Positions 26,116 to 35,300 of a stretch of 64,000 nucleotides of DNA are shown one piece after another. A program made the translations under genes and the position numbers. How positions within the stretch are numbered: the first letter of the stretch is position 1; every line of letters starts with the position of its first letter. The DNA lies in the NCBI GenBank assembly GCA_051961995.1, contig JBQCCR010000040.1, forward strand, positions 62,001 through 126,000, written 5' to 3'. Source of the stretch: 66-474 sp051961995. GTDB lineage: Bacteria; Pseudomonadota; Gammaproteobacteria; Xanthomonadales; Rhodanobacteraceae. The notes beneath the pieces are model-generated. The model did not search any database, had not been told where the DNA came from, and worked only from the letters and a program-made list of their open reading frames with translations.

Positions 26116-27078
26116 TTACGCGATTTGAGAGAGAATCATCTCATATATCTGCTTAATGCCAGCAGACCCTTGGTGCGCCCTGATCTGCTCGTCGCTCAGG
26201 CTAATTTGGTCTATCTTTTCAACAACTTTTCTGTAGTCACTCACCCGTGCAGTAGTGATGTCCTTGCCGGCTTTGCTCAAAACGTCTGGCAACAATTTCA
26301 GCAAAGCACGCATAACTCTCGCCTTCATAAATGGTGTCCTTCCATCGCTCCAGCCTTTCTTATCCACCGACCTGAGGGCCTCCAGATACTTAATCAAAGC
26401 ATCGTAAACCTGCTCAATATCCGCGCCTCGTATTCCGGCGCGCTTGTTGCTCACTAGAGACTTCAGCTCGGGCGCAATAGAGCCCTGCTTTAGTTCCTTC
26501 TCACCTTGTTCGCCCGTAAGGTCAATGCGTTGAAAAAGAGGGCTGTCTTCATTAGTAGTTAAATCATAGACGAGCTCTGCGGCCGCGATGGCATACGGGT
26601 CGTCGTCGGGGCGCACCAGCCGTACGAGGTCCCATCGCAGTGAAGAGGGTACTCGCTTTTGATTGTCATTGATCTCCAAAAAAAGCTCCGCCATTTGTTT
26701 TTCCGTGAGGCCGACATGTATCAAGCAAGAATAGTCGGCTTCGAAATCGGAATAGTGCTGTGCCCATATCCGATGCTGGCCATCCACCACCAAAAATCTT
26801 GTGGTGCCGGAAATATGAACTTTGCAACTGGAAATCGAAAAGTTCGTCGCGTCTGTCGCGAGCACAACCGCGTTGGGAAATGTTCTCTGCTGGTCAAGAA
26901 CTGTCCAAGCGATCGCTTGCGCACGTGCCTCGCGAACCACGCGCTGAAACCCTTTTACGGGGTCCTGGATTCGCCACGAAGGAGTTGAATGCCTGAGCAG
27001 CCACTCCCCAGGAATGGCGGCAACAATAATACGCGGCGAGCCTTGAAGCTCAAAGCCGTCTACCTGTATGGAAGCCAT
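26116..27078 (-). CDS. DGQHR-domain protein (DndB/ParB-like)
   Basis: 320 residues. The signature DGQHR is at residues 99-103 (FLVVDGQHRIWAQ), followed by the family-typical TEKQMAELFLEINDNQKRV segment (about 126-141). DGQHR proteins include DndB, the regulator of DNA phosphorothioation gene clusters, and DpdB of 7-deazaguanine modification; all are tied to DNA modification. A GGGGGAG ribosome-binding site precedes the ATG. It is the middle gene of a three-gene operon, 12 bp after the methyltransferase gene and 5 bp before the HEPN-like gene. Its exact biochemical role, for example ATPase or DNA-binding regulator, cannot be read here. Confidence 0.8.
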   Translation of the reverse strand: MASIQVDGFELQGSPRIIVAAIPGEWLLRHSTPSWRIQDPVKGFQRVVREARAQAIAWTVLDQQRTFPNAVVLATDATNFSISSCKVHISGTTRFLVVDGQHRIWAQHYSDFEADYSCLIHVGLTEKQMAELFLEINDNQKRVPSSLRWDLVRLVRPDDDPYAIAAAELVYDLTTNEDSPLFQRIDLTGEQGEKELKQGSIAPELKSLVSNKRAGIRGADIEQVYDALIKYLEALRSVDKKGWSDGRTPFMKARVMRALLKLLPDVLSKAGKDITTARVSDYRKVVEKIDQISLSDEQIRAHQGSAGIKQIYEMILSQIA

Positions 27079-27090
27079 GACTCCCCCAAG

Positions 27091-27927
27091 TCAAAAATTA
27101 CGAATAAAAAGTTCGCTGGTTCGACGGCGCCCCTTAGGTTCCCCAGAAATTATGCTGGAGCGCTGTAACTCAATTTGTTGAAACCCTCTGTAAAGCTCGC
27201 GGATACTCTCGTGCATACCGTTCGTAATTGCAAAGCGGCCGCCACGCTTATCCAGCCTAGCCAAGGCATTCCGCAATCGAACCTGATCTTCCCAAGAAAA
27301 TATCTTTTGGTTGTACTTTATAAACCCGTTCTTGTTATGACTTACGGTGTACGGAGGATCGCAAAACACAAAGTCGCCGGATCCCGCAGTATCAATCGTG
27401 ACCTCAAAATCTGCGCACCGCAGTTTCGCAGCTCTTAAGGCCGTGGACCATGCCGCAAAATCGTCCGCCACCTGCAGCACGGTACTTTTTGTCCCTTTGG
27501 GAACGTTGAATTTCCCTTGCCGATTTACGCGGTACAAGCCATTCCAGCATGTGCGATTTAGATATAAAAATCTAGCCGCACGGGTATGTGGCAATTTAGG
27601 CTGTGTACTCCGCATTCGGTAGTAGTGGTCGTCGGAATGTCGTGCCTGGTGGCTCTTCAATGTGCTCTGGACAGACACCCAATCCGCCTTAATTGCAGTG
27701 TAAGCTTCGATAAGCTCTCGGTTGGCGTCGGCCAAAAGTGCATGTTTAGGGCAGAGATAGAAGAAGACCGCTCCCGAGCCAAGAAATGGCTCCACATAAC
27801 GATTGAAGTTGGTAGGAAGTAAGTAACTATACGAACTAACGAACCAGCGCTTCCCTCCCGCCCACTTTAGGAACGGTTGAAGAACGTCAACTCGTTCAAC
27901 TTCGCAGTTCTTCCGTATTTCCTCCAT
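27091..27927 (-). CDS. D12-class (Dam-like) DNA adenine N6-methyltransferase
   Basis: 278 residues. Motifs of Dam-type enzymes in order: KWAGGKR at 21-27, EPFLGSGAVFF at about 46-56 (SAM binding), ADANRELI at 66-73, NRTCWNGLYRVN at about 124-135, and catalytic DPPY at 190-193. It methylates adenine in a short target, often GATC, but specificity cannot be predicted by eye. First gene of the operon with DGQHR and HEPN-like genes. No restriction endonuclease is next to it, so it is either an orphan or the self-marking part of a non-classical system. AT-rich composition fits recent acquisition. Confidence 0.9.
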   Translation of the reverse strand: MEEIRKNCEVERVDVLQPFLKWAGGKRWFVSSYSYLLPTNFNRYVEPFLGSGAVFFYLCPKHALLADANRELIEAYTAIKADWVSVQSTLKSHQARHSDDHYYRMRSTQPKLPHTRAARFLYLNRTCWNGLYRVNRQGKFNVPKGTKSTVLQVADDFAAWSTALRAAKLRCADFEVTIDTAGSGDFVFCDPPYTVSHNKNGFIKYNQKIFSWEDQVRLRNALARLDKRGGRFAITNGMHESIRELYRGFQQIELQRSSIISGEPKGRRRTSELFIRNF

Positions 27928-28211
27928 TTATATTTTCCACACTCGCGTTTTTGTTACTCGTACATCGTTGCTGGTCTCACTTCGCGAACCTTATTCCCGA
28001 CCTTGGAGCAAGCAGCTACGACTCGGGCGCTTGGACTACCAACATTCCACCGATTTGACCCTTCTGATCGCACCGTGGCTGACAGTCGGACCGCGACACT
28101 GCGCGACCTGCTCCAGGGTGCATTTTCGCCAATTGTTGCGGAAACATGGCGAGTCTTCGCGGACCGCTCTTTTGCGTGATCTCCATAGTGTCCCGCGCAC
28201 TGGCCGGAATC
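27928..28211. other. Right edge of the island, intergenic
   Basis: About 284 bp upstream of the methyltransferase operon and downstream of the FAD monooxygenase gene. AT content falls towards 28.15 kb. Short open frames here have no family features. It should hold the operon promoter. Confidence 0.4.
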
Positions 28212-29510
28212 CTACTCCATTGCCGATTTGGCGGAAACATCGAAGGCCGGTTCTTCGCTAGCCCGCGATTCGAGCTCCCGCGGCATCGTGACCACAGCAA
28301 GCGCATCAACAAACCCCTCCGGCAACGACATCCGTCCGAACCACCCTTTCCGCGTGCCGCTCAGAACGCGCAGCATTTGTCCGCGGGCGCCGGGCATGCG
28401 CGACATCGGATGGAACAGCCCGTCGCGGCAGCGTGCGGCGAGGTCGCGTTCGGACTGGAACAACGGAGTCAGCCAGCGGCTCCAGAAGTGATAGATGCCG
28501 ACATGCGCGCGACGTCGGCGCTGGTAGGTCGCCAGTGCTTTGGCAACGGATTCGTTGCCGCGCAGCGCATCGCGCAGTGCACGCGCATCGAGCAGGGCCA
28601 TGTTGACGCCCTGTCCCAGTTGCGGGCTCATCGCGTGCGCGGCATCGCCGAGCAGCACGGCGCGGCCGTTGAACCAGCGACGATGCACGGCATCGCGGTA
28701 ACGCGCGGCGGCGAGTCCTTCCGGCACGGCGGTGGCGGACAGACGTTCGGCGGCTTCGGGCCAGACGGCGGCGACTTCGTCGCGCCAGCGATCCGCGTCG
28801 CCTATGCCGGCGTCCAGTGATGCGACCTGCGTGCTCCAGAAAAAACTCAGGCGGCGCACCAGATCGCCGGGGCGCGTGCCGACCGGCAGCATGCCTGCCA
28901 TGCGGCGCGCGGAAACGTAACGCTGCTGCAACTCGTCCAGCCACGGCCAGTCGCCCTGCTCGACCAGGCACCATTGCGCGCCCCACGGATAAGGACGATC
29001 CAGGCGCGCGGGCACGATCCGGCCGCGCAGGCGCGAAGCCGCGCCGTCCGCGACGATGATCAGGTCGTAGCCGCCGTAGCGGCGACCTTGCGCATCGGTG
29101 AGCGCGCCGCGTTCGGCATCCACGTCGGTGATGGTGCAGCCGCAATGGATGCGGCGGGTTTCGCGCCAGGCGGCATCGAGCAGCGCGAACAGCGCGCCGC
29201 GTTGCAGGCCGAGCCCGAACAGGCGCCGGTCGAGATCGCCATAGCGCATGTCCATGACCGGCCGGCCGCGCTGGTTCTGGCCATACAGGCGGGTGACGAC
29301 CGCGCCATGCGCCAGCGCGCCTTCGAGCAGGCCCATTTCCCAGAGGACGGCGAGGCCGGTCGGTTGCAGCAGCAGGCCGGCGCCGACCGGGCCGAGCGCG
29401 GGCGCACGCTCGAACACGTCCACTTCGTGGCCGTCGGCGACAAGCATCAGCGCGGACGCCTGCCCGCCCGTGCCGTAACCGACGATCGCGATGCGCAAAG
29501 GTTTGAGCAA
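28212..29510 (-). CDS. FAD-dependent monooxygenase (UbiH/PHBH-like)
   Basis: About 432 residues from TTG 29510, chosen because AGGGG lies six bases upstream and the FAD-binding IAIVGYGTGGQASA begins right after it. A longer frame reaches 29594 with an ATG at 29567 but adds 19-28 residues ahead of the Rossmann strand. Other motifs: the DG-type loop DLIIVADGAASRLR and the GD motif NGRAVLLGDAAHAMSPQLGQG. Such enzymes hydroxylate aromatic or quinone substrates using NAD(P)H. The C-terminal tail is long and helical. Substrate unknown; it is the first housekeeping-like gene to the right of the island. Confidence 0.85.
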   Translation of the reverse strand: MLKPLRIAIVGYGTGGQASALMLVADGHEVDVFERAPALGPVGAGLLLQPTGLAVLWEMGLLEGALAHGAVVTRLYGQNQRGRPVMDMRYGDLDRRLFGLGLQRGALFALLDAAWRETRRIHCGCTITDVDAERGALTDAQGRRYGGYDLIIVADGAASRLRGRIVPARLDRPYPWGAQWCLVEQGDWPWLDELQQRYVSARRMAGMLPVGTRPGDLVRRLSFFWSTQVASLDAGIGDADRWRDEVAAVWPEAAERLSATAVPEGLAAARYRDAVHRRWFNGRAVLLGDAAHAMSPQLGQGVNMALLDARALRDALRGNESVAKALATYQRRRRAHVGIYHFWSRWLTPLFQSERDLAARCRDGLFHPMSRMPGARGQMLRVLSGTRKGWFGRMSLPEGFVDALAVVTMPRELESRASEEPAFDVSAKSAME

Positions 29511-29740
29511 GTGAAGCCCCCTGTGGCTTGTACGCTCCCGCGGACGTTCTTGTTGTGTTCGATACATCCCGGCACGGAAGCATGACTTCCGCACACGCGG
29601 ACTTTACAAGTTCCCACGGCATCCGCCACCCGTTTTCACGGGCCGAAAGTCTCTCCCACTTCCGGCACGCTCGCGCGCACGCGGCGGAGCATTAGCGTGG
29701 CGGCGATCGCGCCAACGCACCGCCGATTTATGGGAACGAC

Positions 29741-31813
29741 ATGCCGGATCTCGATCGCCGCAAATTCCTGAAACTCGCAGCCGCGCTGGGCGCGAGCCTG
29801 GCCGTCGGCTGTACGCCCATCCGCGAGTCTTCGAGCGGCTGGCGCGAACGCCGCGACCTGTATCCGCAGGGTGTCGCATCAGGCGACCCGGACGAGAACA
29901 GCGTGCTGCTGTGGACGCGGCGCCCCTACGCGGACGCGCGCAAGGACGCCCGCCTGCTGGTCGAAGTCGCCGAGGATCCCGCGTTCACGCGCGTGGTCGC
30001 GAAGACGAATGCGCGCATCCTTGGCGCGTCCGACTGGACCTGCCGCGTGCTCGTGGCCGGCCTGAATCCAGCCAGCGAATACTGGTACCGCTTCGTGGAT
30101 GAGGGCGGCAACGGCAGCCGGATCGGCCGCACGCTGACCGCGCCCCGGCGCGACGACCCGCGACCGGCGCGCTTCGCGTTCGTCAGTTGCCAGGACGTCT
30201 GCGAAGGCGCGTTGAACGCGTATCGCCGGATGATCTGGGAGGACGAACGCGCCGCGCCGGAGGACAGGCTGGGCTTCGTGCTGCACCTGGGCGATTTCAT
30301 TTACGAAGTCGTGCAGTACCCGGACCAGGTCAAGGACGGGCACCGCTACGACCGCATCGTCACCTTCCCGGTGAAATTTCCGACGGGGGGAAAGGTCGTC
30401 GCCAAGAACCGCTTCCACGTGCCAGCGTCGCTCGACGATTACCGCGAGCTCTACCACGCCTACCTGCTGAATCCGGATCTGCAGGATGCGCGCGCGCGTT
30501 TCCCGTTCGTGGCGATGTGGGACAACCACGAATTCTCGTGGCAGGGCTGGCAATCCATCCAGGAATTCGGCGAAGGCCGGGTCTGGGCGCAGACGCTGAA
30601 GGTCGCGGCCAACCAGGCGTGGTTCGAATTCCAGCCGGCGCGCGTTTCCCCGCACGGTCGCAGCCTCGACGCCTTCGATGCGCCGCACGTGGTGGATACG
30701 CCGATCACCGACTTCGACGAGAACGGCCTTGGGCGCGAACCTAACAACCTCGCCGCGATCAACAGCCTGATCGGCTATCGCGCGCTGCGCTGGGGACGCC
30801 ACATAGACCTGATCCTCACCGACCAGCACAGCTTCCGCGGTCCGGACCCGTCGAATCGCGATGAGCTCAAGTCTCTGTTCGAGGGCGTGTCATCCCCCTT
30901 CTTTCCCGAGGCGTTGGCGATGCAGCTCGACAGCGGCCGCGACTTCGCGGACGGCCACCCGCCGGCGAAGCTCGTGTTCGGGGAGAAATCCATCGCCAAC
31001 TACCGCGCCGTCGAGTCTCCGCAATCGATGCTGGGCGCGAAGCAGAAGGCGTGGTTTCTCGATCAACTGCGCAGCGCGAACGCGACCTGGAAGATCTGGG
31101 GCAATTCGCTGGGCACGCCCGACTGGCGCGTGGATCCGCAAAACATGCCCGCCGCCATGGGCAAATGGACCGATGGCTATGCCGTCCTGTCCAATGGCGA
31201 CTGGGGCGGCATCTATCACGAGCGCGGCGAGATCTTCGATACCGTGCGCGATGCCGGCATCACCGGCTTCGCGATCGTGTCCGGCGATCGCCATAGCTTC
31301 TGGGCGGGCTATGCGGCGAAAGCCTTGCCGCCCGCGAAGTTCGAGCCGGTGGGCGTCACCTTCGTCGGCGCATCCATCTCGTCGGTCGGCATGCAGGAAG
31401 CCTACGAGCACGGGCGCAAGGACGATCCGTTGCGCCCCATGTTCATCGCCGACCGCGACGGCGCGCCGCCGCAGCCCACCATGAACCTGCTGTTGCACCA
31501 CGGCGTGCGTTCCGCGCTGGAATACGCGCACAGCGGCGACCTCGCGAAAGCCCACGCGGCGAGCAATCCGGAGATGGCGCCGCACCTGACGTTCGTGGAC
31601 ATGGGTGGACACGGCTACGCCACCGTCCGCGTGGACGCCGGCACAATGACGACCGACTTCGTCTGCATCCCACGGCCGATCCATCGCAGCGAACGCGCGG
31701 ACGGAGGACCGCTGCGCTACCGCGTGCGCTTCGAAACGGCATTGTGGCGCGCGGGCGAGAAACCGCAGATGCGGCAGACCGTGCTGGAAGGAGACGTCGG
31801 GCTGTCGGCTTGA
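29741..31813 (+). CDS. phoD: Alkaline phosphatase D family phosphodiesterase
   Basis: 690 residues. Tat signal with twin arginines (DRRKFLK) and a lipobox end AVGC, so a Tat-exported lipoprotein or cleaved periplasmic enzyme. An N-terminal fibronectin-like domain (GVASGDPDENSVLLWTR) is followed by the PhoD metallophosphatase domain with HLGDFIYE, MWDNHEFSW and SGDRHSFWAG, which hold the Fe/Ca ligands. It releases phosphate from phosphodiesters such as teichoic-type polymers or phospholipids, usually under phosphate starvation; no Pho box was evident to me. A GGGAACG precedes the ATG. Confidence 0.9.
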   Translation: MPDLDRRKFLKLAAALGASLAVGCTPIRESSSGWRERRDLYPQGVASGDPDENSVLLWTRRPYADARKDARLLVEVAEDPAFTRVVAKTNARILGASDWTCRVLVAGLNPASEYWYRFVDEGGNGSRIGRTLTAPRRDDPRPARFAFVSCQDVCEGALNAYRRMIWEDERAAPEDRLGFVLHLGDFIYEVVQYPDQVKDGHRYDRIVTFPVKFPTGGKVVAKNRFHVPASLDDYRELYHAYLLNPDLQDARARFPFVAMWDNHEFSWQGWQSIQEFGEGRVWAQTLKVAANQAWFEFQPARVSPHGRSLDAFDAPHVVDTPITDFDENGLGREPNNLAAINSLIGYRALRWGRHIDLILTDQHSFRGPDPSNRDELKSLFEGVSSPFFPEALAMQLDSGRDFADGHPPAKLVFGEKSIANYRAVESPQSMLGAKQKAWFLDQLRSANATWKIWGNSLGTPDWRVDPQNMPAAMGKWTDGYAVLSNGDWGGIYHERGEIFDTVRDAGITGFAIVSGDRHSFWAGYAAKALPPAKFEPVGVTFVGASISSVGMQEAYEHGRKDDPLRPMFIADRDGAPPQPTMNLLLHHGVRSALEYAHSGDLAKAHAASNPEMAPHLTFVDMGGHGYATVRVDAGTMTTDFVCIPRPIHRSERADGGPLRYRVRFETALWRAGEKPQMRQTVLEGDVGLSA

Positions 31814-31885
31814 GGGTGGGTGAATCAGCGGCTGTGCCGGCCGGTTTCGGCGGCAACCTCGCGCAGCGCGCGCGCCGGAATGCGG

Positions 31886-32140
31886 TCAGGCTGCAGAATC
31901 GAGTTGCCAGCCCGGGAATACGAGGACAGCCGGATGGCAGTGCAGCGCAACGCCCAGCGCCTTTGCGCGCTCGACACCCAGGTTTACGCGACCATTCTCG
32001 ATGCTGGAGATGGTGGTCTGGGGAATGCCGCACAGGGCCGAAAGTTGCGTCTGGCTGAGGCCCTGCAACTCGCGGATGATCCGCACCGATTCGCCTGGGG
32101 TGACATCAATGCGTTTTTTGGCGGGGATGAGTTTGCGCAT
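31886..32140 (-). CDS. Small XRE-family helix-turn-helix regulator, antitoxin-like
   Basis: 84 residues from ATG 32140, chosen because GGAAG lies about 7 bases upstream; the frame extends to an ATG at 32161 without a ribosome-binding site. The helix-turn-helix is LQGLSQTQLSALCGIPQTTISSIENGRVNLGVERAKALG, the lambda Cro/HigA type. A C-terminal tail follows. Small lone proteins like this are often antitoxins, but no full toxin gene adjoins; only a short frame precedes it. Confidence 0.8.
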   Translation of the reverse strand: MRKLIPAKKRIDVTPGESVRIIRELQGLSQTQLSALCGIPQTTISSIENGRVNLGVERAKALGVALHCHPAVLVFPGWQLDSAA

Positions 32141-32141
32141 A

Positions 32142-32192
32142 TCAACGCTTCCGGTAGTCATGAGGTGTGACGCGTACGACCTGAACGATCAT
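32142..32192 (-). other. Short peptide frame, possible toxin-gene remnant
   Basis: A 16-codon frame encodes MIVQVVRVTPHDYRKR and ends 1 bp before the XRE start. Read upstream in the same frame it continues without stop into the repeat at 32230. It could be the last coding piece of a partner (toxin) gene cut by the repeat, or chance. No ribosome-binding site. Confidence 0.25.
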
Positions 32193-32229
32193 GACGTGTG
32201 CCGTCTCGCGAAGTACCGAACCCTCATCC

Positions 32230-32275
32230 GGCGCTGCGCGCCACCACGGAGCTCTTCGCCATGGACGGCAGCTCT
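32230..32275 (-). repeat. Dispersed repeat GAGCTGCC-TCCATGGC family
   Basis: Read on the minus strand it gives GAGCTGCCGTCCATGGCGAA then GAGCTCCGTGGTGGCGC, nearly the same as 52418-52453 on the plus strand. It is a REP-like element found here in opposite orientations 20 kb apart. Confidence 0.6.
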
Positions 32276-32300
32276 CCCGGAGGGAGAAGGAAAAAGCCGC

Positions 32301-35300
32301 CTACATGTTGCGCCGGTATTCGCCGCCGACGTCGTACAGCGCGTGGCTGATCTGCCCGAGCGAATGGGTTTTCACCGCTTCGATCAATGCTGCGAAGACG
32401 TTCTTGCGGTCGCGCGCGGTGTCCTGGAGGTAGGCAAGGCCGTGGCCGTCGTGCACCTGCTTCACCGGTTCGTCGGCCGAGTCGGTTGCGTTGGCGTGCG
32501 AGGTTTCGCCTGACGGCGCGAACGGGTTCCGCGCCTTCTGGTAGGCCTGGACGTTGGCGATCTGCTGGCCTTTCTCTTCTTCCGTGCTGCGGATCAGTTC
32601 GATCTTGGTCGCGACTTCGCCGGCGTGTTCCTTCGGCAGGTAGGTGTTGACGCCGATCAGCGGCAGCGAGCCGTCGTGCTTCTTGTGTTCGTAGTAGAGC
32701 GACTCTTCCTGGATCTTCCCGCGCTGGTACATGGTGTCCATCGCGCCGAGCACGCCGCCGCGCTCGCTGATGGCTTCGAACTCCTTGTACACGGCCTCTT
32801 CCACCAGGTCGGTCAACTGTTCGACCACGAAGCTGCCCTGCCACGGGTTCTCATTGAAGTTCAGGCCGAGCTCGCGGTTGATGATCAACTGGATCGCCAC
32901 CGCGCGGCGCACGCTTTCTTCGGTCGGCGTGGTGATCGCCTCGTCGTAGGCGTTGGTGTGCAGCGAATTGCAGTTGTCGAACAGCGCGTACATCGCCTGC
33001 AGCGTGGTGCGGATGTCGTTGAACTGGATTTCCTGTGCGTGCAGCGAGCGGCCGGAAGTCTGGATGTGGTACTTCATCATCTGGCTGCGCGGGCTGGCGC
33101 CGTAGCGCTCGCGCATCGCGCGCGCCCAGATGCGCCGCGCCACGCGGCCGATCACGGTGTACTCCGGGTCCATGCCGTTGGAGAAGAAGAACGACAGGTT
33201 GGGCGCGAAGTCGTCGATCTTCATGCCGCGCGCGAGGTAGTACTCGACGATGGTGAAGCCGTTGCTGAGCGTGAACGCGAGCTGCGAGATCGGGTTGGCT
33301 CCGGCTTCGGCGATGTGATACCCGCTGATCGAAACCGAATAGAAATTGCGGACCTTGTTGTCCACGAAATACTGCTGGATGTCGCCCATCATCCGCAGCG
33401 CGAATTCGGTGGAGAAGATGCAGGTGTTCTGCGCCTGGTCCTCTTTCAGGATGTCCGCCTGCACCGTGCCGCGCACGGTGGAAAGCGTGTGCGCCTTGAT
33501 GCGTTCGTAGGTTTCCTTGTCCACGACCTGGTCGCCGGACACGCCGAGCAGGCCGAGCCCCAGGCCGTCGTTGCCCTCGGGCAACATGCCGGTGTAGTGC
33601 GGACGCTGCTTGTCCTTGTAGAGCGCGTCGATCTTCTTCTGCGCCGCGGCCCAGCGCGCTTCGTCCTCGCGCAGGTATTTCTCCACCTGCTGGTCCACGG
33701 CGGTGTTCATGAACATCGCCAGGATCATCGGCGCCGGGCCGTTGATCGTCATCGAGACGGAGGTCTTTGGATCGCACAGGTCGAAGCCGGAATACAGCTT
33801 CTTCATGTCGTCCAGCGTGGCGATGGACACGCCGGAGTTGCCGATCTTGCCGTAGATGTCCGGGCGGATCGCCGGGTCCTCGCCGTAGAGCGTGACCGAA
33901 TCGAACGCGGTGGACAGGCGCGCGGCCGGCTGGCCGAGCGAGAGGTAATGGAAGCGGCGGTTGGTGCGCTCGGGCGTGCCTTCGCCGGCGAACATGCGGG
34001 TGGGATCCTCGCCGCTGCGCCGGTACGGATACACGCCGCCGGTGTACGGATACGCGCCGGGGAGGTTTTCCATCATCAGGAACTTCAGCAGGTCGCCCCA
34101 GTCGCGCGTCGGCGGCGGCGCGATCTTCGGGATCTTCTGGTGCGAAAGCGACTCGCGATAGTTCTCGACGCGGATCGTCTTGTCGCGGACCTTGTATTCG
34201 TTGACTTCCGCCGTGACGGATTCCTTGCGCGCGGGCCACTCGCGGAGCAGCCGGATCGCTTCGGCACTCAGCTCCTTCACCGCCTCGTTGTAGCGCTGGC
34301 GGAGGAGGATGAGCGTGCGGTCGGTGGCTTGTGCGTCGCCGTCATGCGAATCCAGCTCGCGCGGCAGTTGCGGGTCTTCCAGTTCCTTCAGCGATTCGTA
34401 ATAGTGCTGCGCGCGCGAGGCGGCGTCGGCCATCGCCAACACTTCGGCATTGATTGACCTGCCCTGTTCGGCGATCTCGGCGAGATAGCGCACGCGCGAA
34501 CCGGGAATCAGCACCGTCGCGCGCGGTTCCTTGATGGAGGTGTCCACGTGCGGGGTGAAGTCACGGTGGCTGGTTGCGTGAGCGGCCAGCTTCTCCCGCA
34601 CCAACCGGCACAAATTCACGAACATCCAGGTCACGCCCGGGTCGTTGAACTGGCTGGCGATGGTCGGGTACACCGGCACGTCTTCGTCCGGCGTCTTGAA
34701 CGCGGTGCGGTTGCGCTTCCACTGCTTGCGCACGTCGCGCAGCGCGTCTTCGGCGCCGCGCTTGTCGAACTTGTTGAGCACGACCAGATCGGCGAAATCC
34801 AGCATGTCGATCTTTTCGAGCTGGCTGGCCGCGCCGTAGTCGCTGGTCATCACGTAGATCGGGAAATCCACCAGGTCCACGATCTCGGAATCGCTCTGGC
34901 CGATGCCGGCGGTTTCCACGATCAGCAGGTCGAACGGCAGCGACTTCAGGAACGCAATGCAATCCTGCAGGACGGCGCTGGTCGCTGCGTGCTGGCGACG
35001 CGTCGCCATCGAGCGCATGAACACGCGATGCGAGCGCAGGGAATTCACGCGGATGCGGTCTCCCAGCAGCGCACCGCCGCTGCGACGACGCGTGGGGTCC
35101 ACCGCCAGCACCGCGATCCGCATCTGCGGGAAGGCGTGCAGGAAGCGCAGGATCAGTTCGTCCACCACGGACGACTTGCCCGCGCCACCGGTCCCGGTGA
35201 TGCCGAGCACGGGCGGCAACGCCGCCGCACGCGTCCACTGCTTGCGCGCCAGTTTCAGTTCGGATTCCGACAGCGCGCCGTCCTCGATCGCGCTCAGCAC

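Larger units (their letters stand above)
24530..28205. mobile_element. AT-richer accessory island, boundaries approximate
   Basis: From about 24.53 to 28.2 kb the sequence turns markedly richer in A/T, with codon use unlike the flanking housekeeping genes, and holds four genes of modification/defence type. I saw no integrase, transposase, tRNA gene or clear flanking direct repeats, so the mode of insertion is unknown. The edges are visual estimates between two ordinary flavin-dependent enzymes. Confidence 0.6.

Noticed and set aside
24395..28211. Integrase or att sites for the accessory island
   Set aside because: No integrase, tRNA or matching direct repeats could be found at the edges.
27877..28261. 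Plus-strand frames at the right edge of the island
   Set aside because: No ribosome-binding site, no domain, overlap the methyltransferase start and the oxygenase end.
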